A stretch of DNA of 37,733 bases, from positions 1 to 37,733 of the forward strand of contig JAVEDU010000026.1 in NCBI GenBank assembly GCA_030840805.1, written 5' to 3'. This DNA is from Actinomycetota bacterium. GTDB taxonomy: Bacteria > Actinomycetota > Actinomycetes > Mycobacteriales > HKI-0501. Below the pieces are notes generated by a model. It was not told the DNA's origin and did no database searches. It saw nothing but the letters and a program-made list of their open reading frames with translations. The translations under genes and the position numbers were made by a program. Shown here in pieces: positions 25,258 to 32,677 of this stretch. The stretch's first letter is position 1. Each line of letters begins with the position of its first letter.

Positions 25258-28158
25258 TTGTCCACCGACGACGTGTCCCCCGCGCAGCGTGCGCCGCTCC
25301 CGCCGGTCGCCGACCCGGAGGCCATCGCCCGCTGGATCGCCGAGTTCGCGCCGGTGCTGGCCGCCGCGGCGGCGCCGATGGTCCTGCAGGCGGTGGACGG
25401 CAGGATCCTGCACCCGAACATCCCGTACGCGGCGATGATGGGCCGCACGGTCGAGGAGCTCACCGACCTCCCGCTGATCGCGATCCTGCACCCCGACGAC
25501 CGGTCGCACAACGAGGCGGCGGTCCGGAGCCTGCTGTCCGGCGAGTGGCCGGAGTGGCGGGAGCAGCGGCGGTACGTCCGCCCCGACGGCACCGTCCGGG
25601 CGGGCCTGCTCAGCACCCGGCTGGTCCGTTGCGCAGACGGCGCGGCCCTGGGTTTCTTCACCCAGCTGGAGGACGTGACCGCCCGGGACAACACCGAGCG
25701 CCGTCTCGCCGAGTCGGAGGAGATGTTCCGCCTCGCGATGGAGCATGCCCCGATGGGCATGGCGCTGCTGGACCTGAGCGGCCGGTGGGCCCGGGTCAAC
25801 CGCGCGATGTGCACGATCGTGGGACGGTCCGAGGAGGAACTGCTCCGGCTCACGTTCGGGGACATCACCCACCCGGACGACGTGGCACCGGATATCGCCC
25901 TCTTCGACAGCGTCATCGCCGGCGAGATCGACAGCTATCACCTGGACAAGCGGTACCTGCGGCCCGACGGTTCTACCGTCTGGGTGCGGATGACCTTCTC
26001 GGTGGCCCGGCACGACGACGGGCGGATGGCGTACGGCATCGCCCAGGTCGAGGACCTCACCGACGAACGCCGCGTCAGCCAGCAGCTGACCGAGCAGGAC
26101 CGCCGGTTCCGGATGCTCGCCGACGGCGCCGACGACGTCGTCTCCGCCCGGATCCGCGTCGTGCCGGAGCTGCGGGTCGAGTACCTGAGCAAGGGCGTCG
26201 AGGCGATCGCGGGGCGGCCGACCGAGGACTTCTACGCCGACCCCGGCCTGCTGCCGAGCCTGGTGCACCCGGACGACGCGCGGCGGTTCATGGAGCTGTT
26301 CTCGGACCCGGCCCAGTTCCGCACGCCGGTCGAGCTGCGGGGTTTCCGCGCGGACGGTTCGGTGCTGTGGCTGCAGAGCCGCGGCGAGCCGATCGTGGAG
26401 GACGGCGCGGTCGTCGGCGTGGAGCTGCTCTGCTGGGACATCACCGCCCGCCGCGCCGCGGAGGACAAGGCGGCGGCGAGCCAGCGCCGGTTCCAGTCCA
26501 TGGTCGAGCACGCCGCCGACGCGATCACCCTCCGGGACGCGGACGGCATCGTGCAGTACGCGAGCCCGGCGATCACCCGCATCCTCGGGTTCACGCCGGC
26601 GGAGCTCGTCGGGCAGCTGCGCCCACTGCAGGTCCACCCGGACGACCGCCCGATCATGGAGGCCGCGGTGGCGGAGGCCTCGGTGGTCCCGGGCGGGGTG
26701 GCCCGCACCGAGGTCCGGGCCCGGCACCGGGACGGCTCCGAGCGGTGGGTCGCCCTCGCGATCTCGAACAACCTCGACGACCCGGACGTCGCCGGCACCG
26801 TGCTGCACATCCACGACATCACCGAGCGGCGCGCCGCCGAGCGGGAGATCGCCTACCAGGCCACGCACGACGCGCTGACCGGCCTGCCCAACCGCCTCTC
26901 GCTGCAGCGGCACCTGGAGGAGTCCCTCGACGGTGCCGGCCGCGACGGTGTGGGAGTGCTGTTCCTCGAGCTCACCGGGCTGAAGCCCGTCAACGACACC
27001 CTCGGCCACGCCAAGGGCGACGCGGTGCTGGCCGCCGTCGCGCGGCGGATCGCGGCCACCGTGGACACGGCCGGCACGGTCGGCCGGTTCGGCGGCGACG
27101 AGTTCGCCGTCGTCACCACCGGCCTGGGTCGCGACGCGCTCACCGAGCTGGCGGAGCGGGTGGTCGAGGACCTGGACCGTCCGGTCGCCGCGCCCGACGG
27201 CGGGCAGGTGTACCTGGCGGCCTCCGTCGGCGTCGCGCTCGCCGACGCCACCAGCACGGCGGAGCAGCTGCTCGCCAACGCCGACCTCGCGATGTACGAC
27301 GTGCAGCGCCGCACCGGCCGGGGCGTCCAGCGGTTCGACGCGACGCTGGCCGAGCGGGCCACCGAGCGGCTCGCCCTCGAGCGCGACCTCCGCGGCGCCC
27401 AGCTCGCCGACGACCTCCGGGCGTACTACCAGCCCGTCGCCGATCTCGGCACCGGCCGGGTGACCGCCGCCGAGGCCCTCCTCCGCTGGCAACACGCCAC
27501 CCGCGGCCTGGTTCCGCCCGGCCTGTTCGTGCCCGTCGCGGAGGAGACCGGGCTGATCGACAAGCTCGGGTTGTGGGTCCTCACGCGCGCGCTCCTCGAC
27601 CAGGTGTCGTGGTCGGCCGACGACGTGACGATCGCGGTGAACCTGTCGCCGCGTCAGCTGTACGACCCCGCGCTGCCGTCCCACGTCGGCCAGCTGCTCT
27701 CCGTGACCGGGGCCCGGGCCGACCGGCTCACCCTGGAGGTCACCGAGAGCGCGCTGATCGACGACCGCGTCGCCCGTCCCGCGCTCGCGGCGCTCAAGGA
27801 CCTCGGCGTGGGGCTGGCGCTGGACGACTTCGGCACCGGCTACTCGTCGCTGACGAGCCTGCGCCGGTACCCGTTCGACACCGTGAAGATCGATCGCAGC
27901 TTCGTCGCCGAGATCACCCGGAGCACCGACGACCTCGCGATCGTGCGGCACGTCATCAACCTCGCGCACGACCTCGGCATGGTGGTGGTCGCGGAGGGCG
28001 TCGAGACCGAGGAGCAGCTGCACCTGCTCACCGACGTGGGCGCCGACTCCGCGCAGGGCTACCACCTGGGCCGGCCGGAGCCCGCCGCGGAGCTGACGCG
28101 GATCCTGGCTGTGCAGGCGGCCGCCCTCACCCCGTCGGACGTCACCCCGGTGGGCTGA
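25258..28158 (+). CDS. four-PAS GGDEF-EAL cyclic di-GMP protein
   Basis: This 966-residue cytoplasmic protein senses by PAS domains and turns over cyclic di-GMP. Four PAS/PAC units lie at about residues 25-150, 155-280, 282-405 and 410-525, with DPHPDDR-like and RPDG motifs. The GGDEF domain (about 525-690) keeps GGDEF at 612-616, but the metal-site segment reads LELTGLKPVND instead of LDLDxFKxVND, so cyclase activity is doubtful. The EAL domain (about 705-955) is complete: E739-A-L, NLSPRQL, EVTESAL, DDFGTGYSS at 856, and AEGVETEEQ. It probably acts as a phosphodiesterase. The TTG start has GGGGGGAGG upstream; the longer frame adds 42 unlikely residues. Confidence 0.9.
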   Translation: MSTDDVSPAQRAPLPPVADPEAIARWIAEFAPVLAAAAAPMVLQAVDGRILHPNIPYAAMMGRTVEELTDLPLIAILHPDDRSHNEAAVRSLLSGEWPEWREQRRYVRPDGTVRAGLLSTRLVRCADGAALGFFTQLEDVTARDNTERRLAESEEMFRLAMEHAPMGMALLDLSGRWARVNRAMCTIVGRSEEELLRLTFGDITHPDDVAPDIALFDSVIAGEIDSYHLDKRYLRPDGSTVWVRMTFSVARHDDGRMAYGIAQVEDLTDERRVSQQLTEQDRRFRMLADGADDVVSARIRVVPELRVEYLSKGVEAIAGRPTEDFYADPGLLPSLVHPDDARRFMELFSDPAQFRTPVELRGFRADGSVLWLQSRGEPIVEDGAVVGVELLCWDITARRAAEDKAAASQRRFQSMVEHAADAITLRDADGIVQYASPAITRILGFTPAELVGQLRPLQVHPDDRPIMEAAVAEASVVPGGVARTEVRARHRDGSERWVALAISNNLDDPDVAGTVLHIHDITERRAAEREIAYQATHDALTGLPNRLSLQRHLEESLDGAGRDGVGVLFLELTGLKPVNDTLGHAKGDAVLAAVARRIAATVDTAGTVGRFGGDEFAVVTTGLGRDALTELAERVVEDLDRPVAAPDGGQVYLAASVGVALADATSTAEQLLANADLAMYDVQRRTGRGVQRFDATLAERATERLALERDLRGAQLADDLRAYYQPVADLGTGRVTAAEALLRWQHATRGLVPPGLFVPVAEETGLIDKLGLWVLTRALLDQVSWSADDVTIAVNLSPRQLYDPALPSHVGQLLSVTGARADRLTLEVTESALIDDRVARPALAALKDLGVGLALDDFGTGYSSLTSLRRYPFDTVKIDRSFVAEITRSTDDLAIVRHVINLAHDLGMVVVAEGVETEEQLHLLTDVGADSAQGYHLGRPEPAAELTRILAVQAAALTPSDVTPVG

Positions 28159-29002
28159 GCCTCGGAGCGAGCAGACCGAGCGCCTGTTCCAGGTACCGCT
28201 TGAAGAGGGGGTAGTTCTCGCTCATCGGGAAGTGGCCGATCCCCTTCATCTCGATGAACTCGCCGTTCTTGATCTGGCCCGCGCTCCGCCTCCCGTCCTC
28301 CGGCGTGGTCAGGTAGTCGTACTCCCCGGTCATCACCACGACCGGGCACCGGTCGGTGTCGATCTCGCCGAGCCGGCCCCGCAGGTCGTGGTCGATCGAG
28401 TAGAAGTACAGGTCGCCCTTGAACGCCTCGGAGCCCTGGCTGTAGTAGAACCACGTCTTCCATCTGTCCGGGAGCGGCGACTGCGGCGCCATCAGGTCCC
28501 AGGTGCCGCTGGCGCAGATCTGGGCGGCGTTCGCGTGCGGGTGCTGCCACCAGTCCAGGTAGAAGCCCGGCGAGTGGTCGGCGCCCTCGACCGCCATCAC
28601 CCCGGCGAACCGCTCCGGGTGCCGCAGCGCCAGCTGAAGGGCCACGTGCCCACCGAACGACGACCCGATGAACAGCGGGTCCTCGAGTTCCAGCGCGTCG
28701 CAGAACGCGACGATGAAGTTCACGTAGTGGTCCGCCGAGAGCCTGTACTCCTCGGTCCACCACGCGGAGTTCTCCGGCGGGTCCGACTTGCCGTGCCGGG
28801 GCAGGTCGTACGCGATGACCCGGTGGGTGGCGGTCAGCTCCTCGTCCTCCAGGAGCCCGCGCCACTGGTGGTTGTGGGCCCCGGCGGTGTGCTGGCAGAC
28901 CAGCGGCTGCCCGGTGCCGTTCTCCAGATAGAAGACCTTGTACGTCAGGCCGTCGACGTCGACGGTCAGGTAGCGCCCGGTCACGGGCGAGATCGTGGCC
29001 AT
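28142..29002 (-). CDS. alpha/beta-fold hydrolase
   Basis: This 286-residue soluble hydrolase would cleave an ester, thioester or C-C bond. The nucleophile Ser is in GSSFGGHVA, the acid is likely in MTGEYDYLT, and the His is in KGIGHFPMSEN. An HTAGAHNHQW segment may form the oxyanion hole, and DLPRHGKSDPP is a typical strand-loop. The ATG shares a base with the stop of the SCP2-like gene upstream, so the two are co-translated. Its 3' end overlaps the convergent PAS-GGDEF-EAL gene by 17 bp. Context with the SCP2-like, DUF59 and amidohydrolase genes suggests breakdown of a hydrophobic or cyclic compound. Confidence 0.9.
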   Translation of the reverse strand: MATISPVTGRYLTVDVDGLTYKVFYLENGTGQPLVCQHTAGAHNHQWRGLLEDEELTATHRVIAYDLPRHGKSDPPENSAWWTEEYRLSADHYVNFIVAFCDALELEDPLFIGSSFGGHVALQLALRHPERFAGVMAVEGADHSPGFYLDWWQHPHANAAQICASGTWDLMAPQSPLPDRWKTWFYYSQGSEAFKGDLYFYSIDHDLRGRLGEIDTDRCPVVVMTGEYDYLTTPEDGRRSAGQIKNGEFIEMKGIGHFPMSENYPLFKRYLEQALGLLAPRLSPPG

Positions 29003-29391
29003 CAGACCGGCACCCCGGTCGTGCGCAGCAGTTCGATCTGCCGCACGAAGCACCGCAGGTTCTGCATGAGGACGAGCACGTCACCCTCCAGCGTCATGTC
29101 CCGTTGGAACGTCGCGGCGAAAATGCCGTGGTACATCGGCTCCGGCTCCGGTACGCCGAAGTGCCGCCAGGTGTCCGCGCTCGCCCGCACCAGGAACTGG
29201 TACGGGATGTCGAGCGGGCCGGTGTCCACGGCCAGCTCGGCGACCTGGCCGCCGACCATCCACACCAGGAACGTGTGGTCTTCCATGTCGAGGAGGTACG
29301 TGCAGGTGTAGTACCTGCCGTGGGCCTCGAGCTCGGGGTCGTTGTTGTTGGCCTCGACGAACGCCTCGGCCCACTCCATGACCGACGTCAT
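29002..29391 (-). CDS. SCP2 sterol-transfer-like protein
   Basis: This 129-residue protein has the SCP2/sterol-carrier pattern: FLVWMVGGQVAELAV, then FLVRASADTWRHFG, a MTLEGDVLVLMQNL helix, and a hydrophobic C-terminal helix. It may bind a lipid or other hydrophobic ligand for the hydrolase that it overlaps by one base. The ATG has GGAGGAGAGGAG upstream. The N-terminal NNNDPE segment is unusual but not out of place. Confidence 0.78.
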   Translation of the reverse strand: MTSVMEWAEAFVEANNNDPELEAHGRYYTCTYLLDMEDHTFLVWMVGGQVAELAVDTGPLDIPYQFLVRASADTWRHFGVPEPEPMYHGIFAATFQRDMTLEGDVLVLMQNLRCFVRQIELLRTTGVPV

Positions 29392-29419
29392 GCCGGCTCC
29401 TCTCCTCCGAGGGGCGGCC

Positions 29420-29611
29420 TCAGCCGCCGCGGACGACCTCGCTGACCTGGTCCGGTCCGTCGTACTGCTTCTCGGGGAGGTTGCGGAGCGCCTCCAGGAC
29501 CTCGTCACCGGCACCGTTGCGCTCGGCCTGCCCGACGATGTCGTCCTTCTTCGCCGGGTAGTCCATGCCCTTCAGTGCCTTCTGTACGTCGATCGGGCTG
29601 AGCGTGGCCAT
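29420..29611 (-). CDS. DUF2795 domain protein
   Basis: This 63-residue protein has the DUF2795 pattern: SPIDVQKALKGMDYPAKKDDIVGQA, then GDEVLEALRNLPEKQYDGPDQVSEVV. Function is unknown; a helical, perhaps nucleic-acid- or protein-binding domain. The ATG has GGAGGACGAG just upstream. First gene of the minus-strand half of the divergent module. Confidence 0.88.
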   Translation of the reverse strand: MATLSPIDVQKALKGMDYPAKKDDIVGQAERNGAGDEVLEALRNLPEKQYDGPDQVSEVVRGG

Positions 29612-29756
29612 CTCGTCCTCCGTGGATGCGGGCAGATACCACCGCTGTACCCAGAGTTCCCCGGTGTATGGCGGGCCGTCTCACCTGCGAGACACCTCTG
29701 GACATCGAATGTGTCCCATGCCACAGTCGGCGGCCCCCGGATGCTCTGGAGCTGCC

Positions 29757-30146
29757 ATGCCGGAGATCGACGACACCGTGCTCGACGCCCTGCGGGATGT
29801 GTACGACCCGTGCTGTGCCGAGAAGGGCGTGTCGGTGGTGGACATGGGCCTCGTCCGGTCGGCCACCGTCCACGACGGCGCGGCCCGGGTCGAGCTCATC
29901 CTCACCACCGGGTGGTGCCCGTTCGCGGCCCGGGTCCTCGACGACGTCCGGACCAGGGTCGGCGCGCTCCCGGGCGTGGCCGACGCCGAGGTCACGGTGT
30001 CCTGGGACGAGGCCTGGACCACCGACCGGCTCAGCGACAGCGCCCGGCAGAAACTCCAGTTCCTCCCCCCGCCCGTCGCCGCCGGCGACCGGGACGCCTA
30101 CGTTGCGGCGCACCTGCCGTCGCCGCCGAAGGGAGCATCGACGTGA
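29757..30146 (+). CDS. DUF59/MIP18-family iron-sulfur assembly-like protein
   Basis: This 129-residue protein resembles the MIP18/PaaD (DUF59) family that helps place iron-sulfur clusters. The pattern is DVYDPCCAEKGVSVVDMGLV, then a beta-hairpin and TGWCPFAARVLDDVRTRV, with the conserved Cys-Pro. A double Cys at about residues 19-20 is unusual. The last ~30 residues are extra. The ATG has GGAG. Its stop overlaps the amidohydrolase start by four bases (GTGA). A similar gene beside an amidohydrolase is known in propane-monooxygenase clusters, but no such enzyme is in this window. Confidence 0.85.
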   Translation: MPEIDDTVLDALRDVYDPCCAEKGVSVVDMGLVRSATVHDGAARVELILTTGWCPFAARVLDDVRTRVGALPGVADAEVTVSWDEAWTTDRLSDSARQKLQFLPPPVAAGDRDAYVAAHLPSPPKGAST

Positions 30147-31141
30147 TCAGAGACGCGTTCGTCTTCGACGGTGTGGCACATCCGTTCAACTTCGACAAGA
30201 AGAACGCACTCGGGTCGGCCGGCGAGATGTTCGCGAACCACCTGTATGCGTTCCACAACGTGCTCACGCCGGACAACGAGCCGCACATGCCGGCGGCGGA
30301 GTTCCTCCGCCAGTGGACGGTCGAGGAGATCCGGGAGATGGTCTACGACCACTCCGACACGGACATGCTCGTCGCGATGCCGCTGCCGCTGACCGACCTG
30401 TTCAAGGACGGCCTGTCGCCGTGGGAGGAGTGCGCCGAGCTCGCCGCCCGCGATCCCGACCGCACCGTGTTCTGGGGCTCGGTGAACCCGCTGGAGGGCC
30501 GCCGGGCGCTGGACCTCATGGAGCGCCAGGTCGGCGAGTTCAACGCGAAGGCCTTCAAGTTCTACAACGTGCGGTACGACTACGGTTCGCCGTTCCCGTG
30601 GCGGATGGACGACCCGAAGGTGGCGTTCCCGGTCTTCGAGAAGGCGCAGGAGCTCGGCATCGACCTGATCGGCGTCCACAAGGGCGTGCCGCTCGGTCCG
30701 CAGCCGATCGAGGCGACCCAGACGTGGGACATGGACGGCGCCGCCGCGAACTTCCCGGACATCAACTTCGTGATCTACCACGTCGGGCTGCCGTTCCTGG
30801 ACGAGGTGTGCTGGCAGCTGATCCGGTACCCGAACCTGTACGCGTCCATCGCCGCGACGGTCAACTTCGTCGTGCGCTCCCCGCGGATGTTCGCGGAGAT
30901 CATCGGCAAACTCCTGTTCTGGTGCGGCGAAGACAAGATCATCTACGGCAGCGAGGCGCCGATCTGGCAGCCGCAGTGGGCGCTGGAGGCGTTCATGGAC
31001 TTCCAGATCCCGCAGGACCTGTGCGACGGCTACGGCTATCCCCAGCTGACCGACCAGGCGAAGCGGAAGATCCTCGGCGAGAACCTGCTGCGGCTGCACG
31101 GCATCGACCTCGCGACCGCGAAGGCGAAGACGGGGCACTGA
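30143..31141 (+). CDS. amidohydrolase-2-like TIM-barrel protein with altered metal ligands
   Basis: This 332-residue protein fits the amidohydrolase_2 superfamily (decarboxylases and hydrolases acting on carboxylated or amide substrates). Barrel segments include VFWGSVNPLEGRR, FKFYNVRYDYG, IGVHKGVPLG, FVIYHVGLPFLDE and IIYGSEAPIW. The first HxH pair is not visible; the N-terminal strand reads FVFDGVAHPFNF. The late Asp ligand is replaced by Glu in GSEAP. These changes make the exact metal site uncertain. GTG start overlapping the DUF59 stop, with GAAGGGAG upstream. Last gene of the plus-strand arm. Confidence 0.85.
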   Translation: MIRDAFVFDGVAHPFNFDKKNALGSAGEMFANHLYAFHNVLTPDNEPHMPAAEFLRQWTVEEIREMVYDHSDTDMLVAMPLPLTDLFKDGLSPWEECAELAARDPDRTVFWGSVNPLEGRRALDLMERQVGEFNAKAFKFYNVRYDYGSPFPWRMDDPKVAFPVFEKAQELGIDLIGVHKGVPLGPQPIEATQTWDMDGAAANFPDINFVIYHVGLPFLDEVCWQLIRYPNLYASIAATVNFVVRSPRMFAEIIGKLLFWCGEDKIIYGSEAPIWQPQWALEAFMDFQIPQDLCDGYGYPQLTDQAKRKILGENLLRLHGIDLATAKAKTGH

Positions 31142-31235
31142 GGACACCGACGGGCCGGTCGCCCGCCGCGACGATCGGCCCCGTCACCGTGCCCCTGGAT
31201 GGCCGGAAGTGTCTGGTTTACTACCGGAACCGGCC

Positions 31236-31263
31236 TCAAGTCCTCGGCGTCCCCTGTCGATGC
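31236..31263 (+). promoter_or_regulatory. candidate sigma-28/WhiG-like promoter for the SGNH hydrolase
   Basis: TCAAGTCC at 31236-31243 and GTCGATGC at 31256-31263 with a 12-base spacer resemble the FliA/WhiG promoter class. The GTG of the SGNH gene is 30 bp downstream. The same spacing occurs in the candidate at 25183. Partial match; not proven. Confidence 0.35.
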
Positions 31264-31293
31264 ACCGAGGAACCGCCGCAGTTTGGAGCTCTC

Positions 31294-32094
31294 GTGCGTC
31301 TCGGACCTGCCTCCCTGCGACGGCTGGTCCCGCCCGGTGCCGCCGTCCTGTCCTTCCTCGTCGCGCTCGCGCTGCCGCTCGGCCGCTCCCCCCTCCGGCC
31401 GGCCGCGGACGTGGTCTCCACCGCCCGGCCGGTGAACCTCGTGGTGTTCGGCGACTCGGTACCGTCCGGCGGCGCCTGCGACTGCGTCCCGTTCGGGGAG
31501 CTCTACGGCGCGATGGTGCACAGCCACACCGGCGGCCGCGTGCAGACGACGAACCTCGCCCGCGGCGGGTTCACGAGCCCCGACGTCCAGCAGCAGATCG
31601 AGACCCCGTCCGCGAAGGCCGCGATCCGCACGGCCACCACGGTCGTCGTCATGGTCGGGGCGAACGACATGGGCCCCGCGTTCCGGACGGTGCTGGCCGG
31701 CGCGTCCGCGGCCGGCACCTTCGGCCCGGCCGCGCAGGAGGTACGCGCCGACGTGAACGCGGCGGTGCGGCGGATCCGGTACCTGCGACACGGCACCGTA
31801 CAGGTCGCCGTCCTCGGCTACTGGAATGTCTTCCGGGACGGCAGGGTCGGCCTGGCCACCTACGGGCCCGCGGGGCTCGAGATCGCCGTCTCGGCGACCG
31901 GCTTCACCAACCGGGCGCTCCAGCAGGCCGCCGCCGACACCGGGAGCCGGTACGTCGCCGTCTCCACCGCGTTCAAGGGCCCGGACGGCACGGGGGATCC
32001 GACGCCCCTGCTGGCCCCGGACGGCGACCACCCGAACGCGACCGGACACAGGCTGATCGCCCGGCGCCTGTACCAGGCCCTGCCGGACGGCTGA
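31294..32094 (+). CDS. SGNH/GDSL-type secreted hydrolase
   Basis: This 266-residue exported esterase/lipase-like protein has a hydrophobic N-terminal segment (VLSFLVALALPLG). The four blocks are FGDSVPSG (Ser), the Gly in NLARGGFTS, VGANDMG (Asn) and APDGDHPNATGH (Asp-x-x-His type). The GTG start has TTTGGAG upstream. It would cleave an acyl ester on a lipid, glycan or polymer outside the cell. The 31142-31293 leader holds the promoter candidate and no gene. Confidence 0.88.
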   Translation: MRLGPASLRRLVPPGAAVLSFLVALALPLGRSPLRPAADVVSTARPVNLVVFGDSVPSGGACDCVPFGELYGAMVHSHTGGRVQTTNLARGGFTSPDVQQQIETPSAKAAIRTATTVVVMVGANDMGPAFRTVLAGASAAGTFGPAAQEVRADVNAAVRRIRYLRHGTVQVAVLGYWNVFRDGRVGLATYGPAGLEIAVSATGFTNRALQQAAADTGSRYVAVSTAFKGPDGTGDPTPLLAPDGDHPNATGHRLIARRLYQALPDG

Positions 32095-32233
32095 CGCACG
32101 CGCCGCCGGGGCCGCGCGCACGCGGTCGCCGTGGCATGCCCCACGATCGGGGCCCGCGCGGTTGCGTTCCCGTCGAAACCGGGCACCATACCGGGTGACC
32201 TGACCCGCCGGCCGTGCACTCGGAAGGACGCCC

Positions 32234-32668
32234 GTGCTCCCGCTCAGCCCTCGGTGGCTCACCGTCGTCTTCGTGGGCGTCGCGGCGGTCGGGAGTCTCA
32301 CCGGCGCGATCTGGGCGATCGGCCACCGGCCGGATGCCCCGGTCGGCAGGCCCTCGCCCAGCGTCACCGTGACGGTGACGGTGACGGTGACGCCGAGCGG
32401 CACCGCCGGGTCGCTGCAGCCGGCCGCCGGGCCCCGGGGCGGGGGCACCACGTCAGGGGCGAGCCGGGGGCCGAGTACCGCTCCGTCGTCGGACGCCCCG
32501 ACCTCGCGACCACGTCCGACCCGCTCGGCCGGGCCGTCCGCCACGACGGCCCCGTCCCCGGAGCCGTCGAACCCGCCGGCCGACAGCGGTCCGCCGGTCC
32601 CCCCGACCGGCCCGTCCCCGACGCCGGGCTCGGGCAGCAGCCCCGCGGTGGAACGCGCCGGTCGCTGA
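32234..32668 (+). CDS. small membrane-anchored Pro/Ser/Thr-rich protein
   Basis: This 144-residue protein has one N-terminal membrane segment (about residues 8-30, WLTVVFVGVAAVG) and then a low-complexity Pro/Ser/Thr/Gly tail, including a Val-Thr tract (32369-32392). No domain is recognisable. It may be a wall-spanning stalk or a remnant of a larger gene. GTG start with AGGACG just upstream. The downstream flippase-like gene is convergent, nine bp away. Composition alone cannot prove it is translated. Confidence 0.45.
   Translation: MLPLSPRWLTVVFVGVAAVGSLTGAIWAIGHRPDAPVGRPSPSVTVTVTVTVTPSGTAGSLQPAAGPRGGGTTSGASRGPSTAPSSDAPTSRPRPTRSAGPSATTAPSPEPSNPPADSGPPVPPTGPSPTPGSGSSPAVERAGR
32369..32392 (+). 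repeat. four tandem GTGACG hexamers
   Basis: Four exact copies of GTGACG encode alternating Val-Thr in the small anchored protein. A short coding microsatellite that could vary by slippage in six-base steps, keeping the frame. Confidence 0.8.
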
Positions 32669-32677
32669 GTCGCGGGG

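Noticed and set aside
29612-29756. GGGTAC and GGAAC elements read on the minus strand before the DUF2795 gene, as sigma-B or ECF promoters
   Set aside because: No convincing partner box at the right spacing.
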